A stretch of DNA of 64,000 nt from Bretschneidera sinensis (GCA_023935145.1 CM043699.1:68764138-68828137); one strand, 5' to 3'. Counted from the stretch's first letter, positions 12,450 to 23,351 are shown. Numbers and translations: made by a program. Notes: generated from the sequence alone by a model not told the origin.

Positions 12450-13892
12450 CGTACTTCAAAACTATGCGATCGAGCTCACCAGCAACTACGCACGAGCGCG
12501 ATTACACCAGAAGCACTACTACATTTTCCACAACACATAGCTTCCACTTCCTGTGCTTCAAGCAGTCGCCAGCAGGCATCCCGGCCAAGTTTCAAACAAC
12601 GTGAAATACCATTCGAGACAACATTCAATGTAGAAGAGGACTTCAAGACTTTAGACACCACAAGATGGGTGGTCCAAGAATTCAAGAATCGGGGTCTCAA
12701 GTGGCTATTCAAACCAGTCTGCTCAACGACACACACTCGATTTGTGATCAGTTTCTACGAGAACCTGACCTACAACTGCACCAGGCTAGAAATTTTATCT
12801 TCCTCAGTCCAGGGCAGATTCCTAGAGTTGACCACCACTGATATAGCCAGCTCGTTACACTGCTACGATAAGACTCCACCAGAAGACAGCCATATAGAGG
12901 AGTAGCCTGACTCGTTCCCTCTCCCACACATCGTTGAGGACATGTGTGCGGGGCAGTATGCTGACTGCCACAACAATACGAGGAGCCGATCGAGGCTGCC
13001 TCCCCATCTATGGTTCGTCGATTCAGTCCTGCAGCGTAATGTGTGCCCTTTGGGACACAAGACACAGAGGTGAGATCAGTTTCTGCAACCTCTATACACT
13101 TTCCACCGAGGTCATTGGTACTCCATCCCAACAGTCATATGGAGTCAGATACACAAATTCTGGGATGGGGTGCATAACCGGCAAACGACCACAGCTAATG
13201 TTTGGGGTCTTCTTTTCCCCTTCTTGCTTAGTCATATCTTCAAGAAGAAAGGGATTAGAAGATCCTCTATAGATGGCCCGGTTAGTGACCATCCCTTCTT
13301 TGGGAGAGCACAGTGGAGCCTCAGCCAGTCACACATGCCCCGAGGACCCCGGGCACAGATACCAGCCACCGAGTCTATTGCAGATGATCCAATAGAGTCC
13401 GAGCATCCACAGGTGTGCCCTTCATAGGAGAAGGATCAGACAGACATGGGATCCATGGAGTATCAACACCTTCTAGATGAGCTATCCTCCTTCCACTGTG
13501 AGCTTTCCGACATTCACCGGGAGGATCGTGAGGCAGCCCATCTAATCCATCAGCGGATCGATGGGTTAGAGGCACAATTTACACGACAGGAAGCCATGCT
13601 ACAAGCCATCCTTGACCGCCTACCTCCTGCACCTAGTACCTCCTCGACTACACCCACTGATAATAGCAGTGAAGAGATACCCGTCTGGCTGAAGACGTTA
13701 AACTTAGCGCTCATGGGAGGCACCCCAGACATATCCTTTTTATTTAGTACTTTTCTTTTAATTATAGTCATATTTACATATCTATTATTTATATTTTGTT
13801 TTCCGGAACAACATTTGTTTTCCTTTGTCAGGTACTTAGTGCGTGCATCCAGTTCAAGTTTGGGGGGGTGTACAAGCAAACAAACCGCTTAG
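12450..13892 (+). pseudogene. 3' ORF of element 2, plant-transposon-protein-like
   Basis: One frame stays readable from 12450 to 13892 with only three stops (12903-12905, 13071-13073, 13425-13427). No in-frame ATG is visible at its start. It contains WVVQEFKNRGLKWLFKP, RFVISFYENL, then LYTFHRGHWYSIPTVIWSQI and HKFWDGVHNRQTT. This arrangement resembles, from memory, the 'putative plant transposon protein' domain found in the 3' part of many Athila-like and non-autonomous elements. After the third stop comes a helical, charged segment (DELSSFHCELSDIHREDREA). The last frame ends with a hydrophobic run (FLLIIVIFTYLLFIF) that could be a membrane segment, or just T-rich DNA. Its role is unknown. 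Confidence 0.6.
13856..13870 (+). other. Upstream polypurine-like tract (element 2)
   Basis: AAGTTTGGGGGGGTG lies 94 bp upstream of the LTR-adjacent tract and shares its core AAGTTTGGGGG. Confidence 0.55.
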
Positions 13893-13951
13893 TTCTCCAT
13901 CTCCCAGGTCAGATCTTTCCATGCCACACACATTGGGACAATGTGCATTTT

Positions 13952-13964
13952 AAGTTTGGGGGTG
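13952..13964 (+). other. Polypurine tract of element 2
   Basis: AAGTTTGGGGGTG abuts the 3' LTR start TGATAAGAGC. Its position and purine content mark it as the primer for plus-strand DNA synthesis. Confidence 0.85.
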
Positions 13965-14928
13965 TGATAAGAGCTTAAATATTCATATTTAAGCCCCTTA
14001 ATTTACATTTGTTAAGCCCTAGTTTATGTTATTTTAGTCTATTTTACTTCATTTCTGTGTTTAACATGGTTTTTATAGGTCTATGAAGAAAATGAACCAT
14101 TTTGGAAGCTTTTGGAGCTTAAAAGGAAGAAGACTGGAAAACCTGGAGCAGATACTGTCTGGAGTGCGATCAAGCGCACCAAGAAGGGTGATCGAGCGCA
14201 ACCTTGCAATCGAGTGCACTCCGCTCGCGATCTAGCCCACACGTACGGCAGTAAACAGTAAAATAGCAGCACCTGTTTTGAAAATTAGGGTTAGGGCCCT
14301 ATTTTGGAAATTAGGGTTTCCAAGTGTGCTTAGAACCCTATAAATAGACTTGTAAAACACAGAAAACATATCTCCCTTTTGGGGAGCATATCTTCTTTTT
14401 AGTTTGACCTTTTGTTCTAGACTCGAAGTAGAAAGCTTAGGAGAGGAATTTACGACTCGTCTCCCAAGTCTTCTTCGGTTTTAGTTTTCTATTTTTAGTT
14501 AATTATGTTCAGCATGTTTATTTTACTTAGTATGTGTAACTAAACACCTATAGGGCTCGATTGAAGCTCTTGTTATGTTTCACCACATATTTATTCATTG
14601 ATTATCTTTTCTATAGCCTTGTTAGAGTATTTAACTTGATTAATACCTGTTTATATTTACATTCCTCATATGTATGTGCCTGATCAACGTATGCATGTGG
14701 TATGGATAGGTTAGTCGAATCAATTTGGATGATCGAGTCCTGGGTTCGACATTAGTAACAAGGGATATCCACACCAGATTCCCGAGTTAATCAACATGGG
14801 AAACCAGGAGCGGACCAAGCCCTAGGTCCCGTGTGGTTGCCGATCTCTACAGCCCTTATGCTCTCGTAAGGAACAACTCAGTATACACCCATGTTGAATC
14901 CTTTAAGAGAGAAAATAGTTAGGGTATA
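13965..14928 (+). repeat. 3' LTR of element 2, first part
   Basis: 964 bp matching 7551 onward, cut by element 3 after GTATA. It has four tandem-like motif copies (14166, 14188, 14206, 14226) where the 5' LTR has three, which accounts for part of the length difference. Confidence 0.93.
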
Positions 14929-14959
14929 TGATGAGTGCCAAATATTGCATATTTTGACC

Positions 14960-16155
14960 CTTTAATTTACATTTGTTAGCTTAGGAATTTGTTACTTTGA
15001 GTTGTTTTCGTTGTTTTACAGGTTTACAAGCTTGGAAAGAAGTTTTACTAAATTGCCAGAATTGCTCGTGCAGATCAGCCATTTTTGAGGATTAAACTGT
15101 AATTATTTAGGTAGAACCAGAAGATGAGCCATACATGCTTGGAAAGATCCGAATGTCTATTTTCTGGGGAATTTTACGGATCAATCAAATGAATTTTCTA
15201 GAGAAAGGTATGGCAGTTTTAGTAGACAAAGGTCAAGCTGTGCATGATTTCAGCATGACAGATCAACCATTTTTGAGGATTTAACTGTATTGATTCAGGA
15301 AGAACCATAAGATGAGCCATATATGCTTGGGAATATCCCGATGTCTATTTTCTGGAGAATTTTACGGACCAATAAAATGATTTTTCTAGAGAAAGTTATG
15401 GCAGTTTTAGTAGACAAAGGTCAAACAGCAAAAACTGGAATCTGCAGTATCCCACATCGGATTGGAAGCATATTGCAGTTGTGATATTTCCCTATATAAG
15501 CCCTTCTTCACTTCATCTTTAATGTACAATTCCTGAGCCATTTTGTTGTTTACCGGTGGACGTCCGCTAGCATTCTGGTGGATCCCGAAGGCCCACGAGG
15601 GGAAACGCCGCCCGTCAGCGAGTGGAATTTCTCCCTTGTAAAGTTGTTTATTTATTTATTTTTATTTAGTTGTTGTAGTTTAATGTTTAGCACTTTTATT
15701 ATGAATTATAGTTTCATAGTTATGAGTGGCTAGACTCTTCAGCTAAGGTTGAAGATAAAGCCCCGCCGTTGTTTGGCGTAGTAGTTCAGATTTGCTTGTA
15801 CAAATCTGACAATTTTTAGTATAAATGTTTTGTCAATTATTTGAGTTAATCTTATAATTGATTGAGTTTAAATTGTCTGTTGGATATTCCTTGTGTTTCA
15901 TCTAATGGATACATTGAACGCTTTTCGATTAAATTGGATTTTCTTTGTGATTTATGAAGAGCGGATACATTGGATGCTTTTGGTTTAGTTGGGATATCTT
16001 TGTTTTTTGTCTTATAGTTGGATTCATGGAATGTTTTGATAGGCTATATTTTTAGAACATATATGCTTAACTTCGGTGGGGTGGATTCGGAAACCTTAGT
16101 GTTTTTAATTATTAGTTTTTAAATCAACTCAGTTTAGTTTTAATTTATTTTGCAA
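14960..16155 (+). repeat. Repeat A1 of element 3
   Basis: Direct repeat of 16862-18072. It includes two tandem units of about 190 bp with the AACTGTA...GACAAAGGTCA pattern that also occur in the element 1 LTRs, and a TATA box CCTATATAAG at 15491-15500. Confidence 0.85.
15491..15500 (+). promoter_or_regulatory. TATA box in repeat A1
   Basis: CCTATATAAG, repeated at about 17397-17406 in A2. It is the likely core promoter of the LTR. Confidence 0.55.
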
Positions 16156-16857
16156 TATCATACAAGGGAAAAGGATGAATCCTTAGGGATTTATTGTTCC
16201 TTATTTCCTATTCTTGATTCGGTTGTATGGATTTATTGTTGAATATTGTTTGTAAATTATTCATTGATTAAGTAAGAAGGATTTGAGTTCATGTGATAGA
16301 TGTACTTTTTATTCTTCTTCTTTTAGATTCTCTTAATCCAGTGATTGCATCCTTCTCCTCCTTTGAGGTTGTTTGGATGTGATTGATTCCAGTAAATTTA
16401 TTTTATTGATTGTCCATTACTACGATATTGTCTTTTAAGATATATTGTCGTTTCTTGATAATCTTTAAGATCGGTCATGTGTGCTTGAACCAAAATCAAT
16501 GAGTAATTTGTAGCAATTATATTAGAGTTATAAATGTGCTTGATTGAATATATTCTGATTGCTTGTTTGGGATGTGAAACTTGCAATCGAGATAAAATCA
16601 ATTGAATCAAGAGTGGAAATAGGGAACGAACCTAAGGAGGATTCCCGGAACCTTGTTATTTCTTATTTATATTTCCTTTATATTTACACAATTTTTCTTA
16701 CATTATTTCACCATCAAAACCCAAAAATATTTTGTGTAACTTTTATCGTTCGTTTTAAGGTTCATACATTTTCCTTTGTACTTAACTCTTTTCCCTGTGG
16801 AATCGACACCCCAAAGCTGTACTACAATAACCGTGTTATACTTTGGGTGTAATCAAA
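16156..16857 (+). repeat. Segment X of element 3 (LTR end related to element 1)
   Basis: It resembles the second half of the element 1 LTR (from about 1108 to 1807): GATTCGGTTGTATGGATT, a TTGCTTGTTTGGGATGTGAAAC stretch and an ending in ATCA followed by AATTTTGGC, the start of a tRNA-Asp primer site cut short after 9 bp. Confidence 0.7.
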
Positions 16858-16861
16858 TTTT

Positions 16862-18072
16862 GGCCCTTTAATTTACATTTGTTAGCTTAGGAATTTGTTA
16901 CTTTGAGTTGTTTTCGTTGTTTTACAGGTTTACAAGCTTGGAAAGAAGTTTCACTAAATTCCCAGAATTGCTCGTGCAGATCAGCCATTTTTGAGGATTA
17001 AACTGTATTGATTTAGGAAGAACCAGAAGATGAGCCATATATACTTGGAAAGATCCGGATGTCTATTTTCTGGGAAATTTTACGGATCAATAAAATGAAT
17101 TTTCTAGAGAAAGTTATGGCAGTTTTAGTAGACAAAGGTCAGGCTGTGCATGATTTCAGCGTGACAGATCAGTCATTTTTGAGGATTTAACTGTATTGAT
17201 TCAGGAAGAACCATGAGATGAGCCATATATTCTTGGAAATATCCCGATGTCTATTTTTTGGAGAATTTTACAGATCAATAAAATGATTTTTCTAGAGAAA
17301 GTTATGGCAGTTTTAGTAGACAAAGGTCAAAGAGCAAAAACTGGAATCTGCAGTATCCCACATCGGATTGGAAGCATATTGCAGTTGTGATATTTCCCTA
17401 TATAAGCCCTTCTTCACTTCATCTTTAATGTACAATTCCTGAGCCACTTTGGTGTTTACCGGTGGATGTCCGCTAGCATTCTGGTGGATCCCGAAGGCAT
17501 TGCTACCACGAGGGGAAGTGCCGCCCGTCAGTGAGTGGAATTTCTCCCATGTAAAGTTGTTTATTTATTTATTTTTATTTAGTTGTTGTAGTTTAATGTT
17601 TAGCACTTTTATTATGAATTATAGTTTCATAGTTATGAGTGGCTAGACTCTTCAGCTAAGGTTGAAGATGAAGCTCCGCCGTTGTTTGGCGTAGTAGTTC
17701 AGATTTGCTTGTACAAATCTGACAATTTTTAGTATAAATGTTCTGTCAATTATTTGAGTTAATCTTATAATTGATTGAGTTTAAATTGTCTGTTGGATAT
17801 TCCTTGTGTTTCATCTGATGGATACATTGAATGCTTTTCGATTAAATTGGATTTCCTTTGTGATTTGTTAAGAGCGGATACATTGGATGCTTTTGGTTTA
17901 GTTGGGATATTCTTTGTTTTTTGTCTGATAGTTGGATTCATGGAATGTTTTGATAGGCTATATTTTTTGAACATATATGCTTAACTTTCGTGGGGTGGAT
18001 TCGGAAGCCTTAGTGTTTTTAATTATTAGTTTTTAAATCAACTTAGTTTAGTTTTAATTTATTTTGCAATAT
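16862..18072 (+). repeat. Repeat A2 of element 3
   Basis: Second copy of A1, lacking about the first 30 bp of the element (its start CCCTTTAATTTAC is fused to the primer-site fragment). It ends at the same point as A1 (TTTGCAATATCAT) and then continues into the distinct end Y. Confidence 0.85.
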
Positions 18073-18224
18073 CATTCTGAAATTTGGAACTAGGTTAAGA
18101 TAGAGTTAGTTTAGATTAAAAATATATTTTCACAACGCAATTCCCTGTGGATTCGACCTCGCACTTGCACAACACTATACTGCAAACGACTCGTGCGCTT
18201 GCGAGTAAATTAAAACTCACAACA

Positions 18225-18581
18225 GTATACACCATGTCTAACTCGTTACGTAGGGAGATCAATAGTCTAAGGTGTGGACCAAGCCCTTAGGTTGGCAACC
18301 ATTAGATATTCATGATAAGGCTAGAGCATTGAAACCTTAGTTAGTGGGAAAGTATAATTAGTGGTGGATATCGTAGCCCTATGTTCTTATTATTGCTATT
18401 CACTTACAAACAAACTACTATTTCTCTTTTAACTTGAAGAAACTAATTCTAAATAGAAATTCACCAATCCCTGTGGAAATAATCTCACACTTGCACACTA
18501 TGCTACCACAGACCTTGTGCACTTGCAAGTAAAACAAGTACGATTATTTTCTTATTTATTTAGGTAGATAAACGTCCAACA
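18225..18581 (+). repeat. 3' LTR of element 2, second part
   Basis: Continuation of the split LTR after element 3, starting with the duplicated GTATA and ending CGTCCAACA. The pieces sum to about the length of the 5' LTR. Confidence 0.93.
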
Positions 18582-18586
18582 CTTTC

Positions 18587-20018
18587 CCTTTTTCGTTTGA
18601 ATTCGTTTGTTAGGATAAATTGTTAGAAAAAAAATATTTCTTGAAAAAGTTTAAAAAATTAGGTTTAGTTTTGTTTATTTTTAGTATGTTTTGTGTTAGT
18701 TTTGGAGTTAATTTACATGTTAATGATATGATTATAATTGAGATAGCATATAGCTTTTAGAAGAAGTTAAATCTTCCTTCGGTTTGAGAATAATTTCAAG
18801 TGTCGATCTTCATTTAGTTTGAGACTCTGGGTTGCAGTAAGATTGCATGATTAGTCTAAAACATTTAGAGAAGTTTTATGTGTGAATGTTTTGTGAATAC
18901 TTTTGCAGTCTCGACAAGCTCTAGAACTTATTTGATAATCACTTGAGGCGAAATCCTAGAATGCACACTACTTAGGATATAATGTAGGCCATCTTTTGAC
19001 CGTTTGAGCCTTTCAAGCTTACCTTTGTTATATTTATCGCTAGTTACCTGTTTGAGCCTTTTTAAAAATAAAAAATAAAAATTTAGCCTTGTTTCTTTCA
19101 ATAGCCTATTTACTTACCTTTATGAGCCTTAAAATATTTTATCCTTACCTTTCTTTTAAGAGAACTTAGTTTATACACAATTGTTGAGAAGCACTTAAGT
19201 GGAGTAAGGGTAGAAATATGAAAAAATATTACTACCATAACCCAAGTACATTAAAGGAGATAGGTTGGGGGTTGTGGAAAAGAGTAAAGAATGAAAACAA
19301 AGGTGAATGGTTATGTGCTAGAAAAGAAAAATAAATAAAAAAAAGAAATTATGTGCTATAAAAAAAGTGAATTTTAACAAAGAAAGAAGAAAAAATGGGT
19401 TGAATTATTAATAGAAATGCTCGAAAAATGGTTGAATAAGTTGGGTGTTGAAGTAAGGTTATTTAGTGCTTAAAAAGTTTGTGTTTAAAATTAAGAAACT
19501 GAGTTCTTTTACTTGTTTAATCCTTCCCGTTCTTTCTTGACCTTTACCTTCGCCTAACATTACAAGCCTATTAAAGTCGTAGTGATCTGATGTAGTGTGA
19601 TTTTTCTACATTAGTGGAGAGTGATTTGAAAAGTGAGCCTATGGAGTTTGATTTGTGATTGATGTCACGCAATTTAATATGTTTTTAGAGGCCAAGACTT
19701 ATATTTATGAATGTTGTGCATAAAATCATTCGGGTTTGGATTAATGGTTTGTGGTAAGATGGATGTTTAAGAGTCGATAACGAATATGAGGTTGATATTT
19801 GGATTGCTTTTGGACTTGGGTGGTATTTAATGATTCTATGTGTTGTGTGTTATGTGGAATTTTTGAGACAAAAAGTTGAATTACTCTTGGATTAACGCTA
19901 ACATTGCTTTGTTTTGTTTTTACTATTTTAGGTTTTGTTTTGATTTCTAGTATAGAATTCATTTCATTTTTCTTTCGCTTGAATTGTTAGGGACTAGCAA
20001 TAAGCTAGTTAGGGTTTA
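18587..20018 (+). other. 3' non-coding region of element 1
   Basis: AT-rich spacer between integrase and 3' LTR, resuming after element 2. I see no reading frame of note. A block near 18912-18960 (ctagaactt, ttgaggcgaaatc) has a counterpart in the same place in element 4 (25645-25690, minus). The last bases AGCTAGTTAGGGTTTA occupy the polypurine-tract position but have lost most of the G run. Confidence 0.7.
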
Positions 20019-21542
20019 TGATGAGAGTCAGAAAATGCATCTTAATAGTGTTTATTTGTTAGCATTTAGGGTTGATTTAGGGCTGGATTACACATTTATG
20101 CCTTAATAATTCTTAAGTGTCATTCTTGGTATATTGATTTATTTCGATGCATTTTTAGGCATTTTAGGTTTAAAAGAGATGGAAAAGCTAACGTTCATTA
20201 AATCATGAAGATTCTATGCATGTGCGCAAGAATTTGGAAGGGAGTTTCACTAAATTGCTAGAATTGCTCATACGGATCAGTCATTTTTGCGGATTAAACT
20301 GTATTAATTCAAGATGAACCAGGAGATGATCCATATATGCTTGGAAAGATCCGGATGTCTATTTTCAGGAGAATTTTATGGCTCATAAATATGATTTTTC
20401 TAGAGAAAGTTATGGTAGTTTTAGTAGACAAAGGTCAGGCTGTGCGCGATTTCAGCATGACAGATCAATCATTTTTGTGGATTAAACTGTATTGATTTAG
20501 GAAGAACTAGGAGATGACCCATATATTCTTGGAAAGATCCGGATGTCTATTTTCTGTAGAATTTTACGGCTCGAAAATATGATTTTTCTAGAGAAAGTTA
20601 TGGCGGTTTTAGTAGATAAAGGTCAGGTAGAATCGGGCCTAGACAACAGCAGAAGCACACGGCCTGAACAGAAACCCTAGGGTGACTCTTCTGTCTACAA
20701 AGCCGTCTCCATACAGTTATATATAGGAATTTAGACTCGGAGAACCGAGGGGCGATGAGAGTTTTGGAAGAGAACTTCCATCTTCTTCTTCTTTAAGGTG
20801 ATCAAGGATGAACTCCATGTCCAACTAAACTCCAAGTAAGGCGAAAGGATGAGTTTCTAGGTGTAGTTGTTCTTATTTCTATCTTTGATTCAGTTGTATG
20901 GATTGATTGTTAAACATTTTTCATGATTTACTCTTTGATTAAATAAGAAGGATTTGAATTCATGTGACAGCTGCAATTTATGTTCTTATTCTCTTAAATT
21001 TTCTTAATCTGGTGATCGCATTCTTCTTCTCCATATAAGTCTAGTCAAGCTTTTCTTATGTCAAAGTTGATAGATGCAACTGATTTTGGTAGATCTATCT
21101 TATAAGTTTGTCCATTACTACAATATTATTATTGAAATATATTATTGCTTCTTGATAATTTATAAGATAAATCTTGTGTGTATGAATTGGAATTAAGGAG
21201 TAATTTATGGCAATTATATTAGGGTATTTATGTGCTTTGATTAATATTTATCAATTGCTTGTTTGAGATGTGAAACTAATAATTGAGATAAAACATTTAA
21301 GTTAAGATAGGAATAAGGCAACAAACTTAGGAAGGATTCCTGGAACCTTGTTATTTTTTTATTGAATTCTTCATCATATTTTCACAACTCTCTTATATAA
21401 TTTCATTCGTAAAACTCAGATTTTCTTATTTGAACTTTATTGTTTAGTGTTAAGGTTTTCACTTTCTCTTGTAGTTCGTTTTCCTCGTGGGATCGACACT
21501 TCAGCTATACACAATAATCGTGTGTTAGTTTGAGCGTTATCA
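20019..21542 (+). repeat. 3' LTR of element 1
   Basis: 1524 bp, TG...CA. It is longer than the 5' LTR because an internal unit of about 190 bp occurs twice (20265-20450 and 20455-20635 approximately). Confidence 0.93.
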
Positions 21543-21991
21543 ACTACATCAAAGGTTGTAGTGACTTTTAGTGTAAGAACAATAAAAGAACCACCAGCAA
21601 CAACTTTAACCATAGATTTCTTAGCCTTGATTCTAATGGGTTGTTCTTGCACCATTTCTTGAGTAGATGCAGAATTTTCTTCTTGATGTAGCAGTTCAAC
21701 TAGTTTTTGAAGCTTCGAAAATTCTGGTTTGATATTTGCATCAAGAAAATTCATTAACTGCAACTCCAAACTAGATGGCAACTGGTTGATACTTGAGCAG
21801 CAAGGAGAGCAATAGACATCCAAAACAACCATTTTCAACGATGCTATTTCTTGGACGTCGTCTTTCTCGATTGCTTCGTCAAGTTGAAATTTGAGAACAG
21901 AAGCAAAGTGCTCAACTTGATCTTCTTGAGCTACAAATTCCTTTGGTTGAAATGTCTTTTCCAATTCATTGAATCTCGCTAAGGCTGCCTT
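21543..21991 (-). pseudogene. Upstream part of an old minus-strand coding region, cut by element 1
   Basis: Read on the minus strand the frame is open from above 21964 to the element 1 boundary. It begins around MEKTFQPKEFVAQEDQVEHF and is acidic and helical with a CSPCC cluster in the middle. It lines up across element 1 with 1-472. About 140 bp further upstream lies a candidate primer site and LTR end, so it may be the first gene of an older LTR element. I do not recognise a known Gag domain; the identity is open. Confidence 0.35.
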
Positions 21992-22112
21992 ATTTCCATA
22001 TTTTGCAAGATTTTCTTGGAACTATCCATGGAGGAAACTACATGTCACAAAAATTTTAGCCATGGTTGAGGTGTAATCGAATTTATAGAATTTGATAGTG
22101 AGAATAAGGGAA

Positions 22113-22132
22113 GCTCAATGAAAACACCAATT
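22113..22132 (-). other. Possible primer-binding site of an old minus-strand LTR element
   Basis: On the minus strand ATTGGTGTTTTCATTGAGC follows an ATCA end. From memory, similar strings follow the 5' LTR in some plant Ty3/gypsy elements. I cannot assign the tRNA. Confidence 0.4.
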
Positions 22133-22455
22133 GATACGAACTTGTAACAAGTGGTTTCTGGACAGAACAAGAAGGAGAAGAATAGGACAGAAAAAGAGAG
22201 AATTAGACAGGAAGAAAAAGGAAGAAAGAAAGAAGAGATTCCTAAGAAGAAGAAGAAGATGGTAGGAAGAAAAAAAATTTGAAAGAGAAGATTGGATTAA
22301 TTCTTGCTTGTTTATTCATTGATTCCATAAATTGTTGTACAATGCCTTATATAGGCAATGAAGGATGAATACAAGGCTTAACCAACTACCATTCTAACTT
22401 ACTAACCAATTAACAAACTATTAATCAACTATTAACTAACTACTAACAACTAACA
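22133..22455 (-). repeat. Possible LTR of an old minus-strand element
   Basis: A 323 bp candidate starting TGTTAGTTGTTAG and ending TTCGTATCA on the minus strand, with a TATA box (CTATATAAGG near 22350) and a CT-rich leader. No second copy is in the window, so this rests on layout only. Confidence 0.4.
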
Positions 22456-23351
22456 AATCTCTTATTAAATTGTTGTAGTCTCTAATACTAACTCTAATCT
22501 TATCATATAGTCTGTGATTTCTATTAAGTAATCTGTTTGGTTGATGGAAATGAATAGCAAAACATAAGAAAAAGAAATAGGCTCCTCTCATCTTCTTTTA
22601 TTTCTTTTTTCTTTTTTCTTAAATTGTTTTCTATATGATAATTATTCGTCTTCCTTTGTTTGCTCTGTTTGTTTGCTCTGTTTAGTTTGTTAAGAAAAAG
22701 TAGAAAAAGAGAATTTGAATCTCATGTTGCCCCGTTTTCTTAGTTTTGATGAAATCATGCGTTAATGATTGTCTTGACTTGAATTCCTTTGGTTCCTTAA
22801 AATCACCAATAAGGAAACATAAAAAGAAGAATAAGCATAAATGTTCTTGGTGGTATAGGCCTGAGAAAATAATGTAAATATGAAAGTCAACTAGATTTTG
22901 TATAAATTTGAAACTCAAGATTTTTTTATATGATTACTTGTCTTTTTCATCTAGTCTTCATTTTGAATTTATTACTTTTTTTAAATAAAATAAAATAAAA
23001 TAAACTCTCTATGTCTATTCTTGGTAGTTGAGAATATGTCAGAAATTAAAGAATTCAGTAGTTAGATATTTTTATTTAGCATTTAGGATGTGAGTTTCTT
23101 CCTTGATTGCAATATCAAATCAAAATTTTCTTGTAGAAGCAATAACAATTCTTGTAGAATCCTTAATAGTTAATCTTTTTTTTGTCGCTAAATTCTTGGA
23201 ATTTTAGCTCCCTTTCTCTTTTACAAATTAAACTGTCTGGTGGTTTCCCTAAATGAAAGCTGAAAGTGAATGTTTTTGTAGCAATATTTTGCTACCATAA
23301 TCTATACCATTTTTCTGATATGTAAATGTTTTATTTTTGGTGGCATAGGAC
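22456..23351. other. No recognisable gene
   Basis: AT-rich sequence with runs of T and a short TAAAA tandem near 22985. I see no gene or clear repeat. Confidence 0.5.

Larger units (their letters stand above)
14929..18224 (+). mobile_element. Element 3: non-coding composite LTR element inserted in the element 2 3' LTR
   Basis: The 3296 bp insert starts TGATGAGTGCC and ends CTCACAACA. A perfect target-site duplication GTATA flanks it (14924-14928 and 18225-18229). It codes for no gag or pol. Its layout is start + A1 + X + A2 + Y. A1 (14960-16155) and A2 (16862-18072) are near-identical direct repeats of about 1.2 kb. X (16156-16857) ends like the LTR of element 1 and is followed by the first bases of a tRNA-Asp primer site (AATTTTGGC). 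Y (18073-18224) is a different LTR end. It may be a solo LTR carrying an internal duplication, or a template-switch product. Confidence 0.85.
7551..18581 (+). mobile_element. Element 2: pol-less Athila-like LTR retrotransposon, nested in element 1
   Basis: The two LTRs are 7551-8845 and 13965-14928 plus 18225-18581; the second is split by element 3. A perfect 5 bp target-site duplication CTTTC flanks the element (7546-7550 and 18582-18586). The inside has a tRNA-Asp primer site, gag with a zinc knuckle, a protease with DLGAS, and then no trace of reverse transcriptase, RNase H or integrase. Instead there is about 770 bp of non-coding DNA rich in GCGATCGAGCGCA-type motifs and a 3' open frame (12450-13892). 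It must have moved with enzymes supplied by another element, so it is best called non-autonomous. Confidence 0.95.
473..21542 (+). mobile_element. Element 1: Ty3/gypsy Athila-like LTR retrotransposon hosting elements 2 and 3
   Basis: The element is bounded by two related LTRs that both start TGATGAGAGTCAG and end GAGCGTTATCA. The flanking 5 bp are ACTAT on the left and ACTAC on the right, a target-site duplication with one mismatch. Inside, in order, are a primer-binding site matching tRNA-Asp, gag, protease (DLGAS), reverse transcriptase (FMDD), RNase H and integrase, then a non-coding 3' region. That gene order and the sequence style fit the Athila group of Ty3/gypsy elements. About 11 kb of the span is element 2 (with element 3 inside it), inserted just after the integrase; element 1's own sequence is about 10 kb. 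Many stops and frameshifts make it inactive. Confidence 0.93.

Noticed and set aside
7752..12490. GATCGAGCGC motifs as a CRISPR-like or satellite array
   Set aside because: Copies are irregularly spaced through different parts of element 2, so not an array; reported instead as a dispersed motif family.
12179..12604. 141 aa plus-strand frame in element 2
   Set aside because: Its second half overlaps the better-supported frame at 12450-13892 and it shows no domain; composition follows T-rich DNA.
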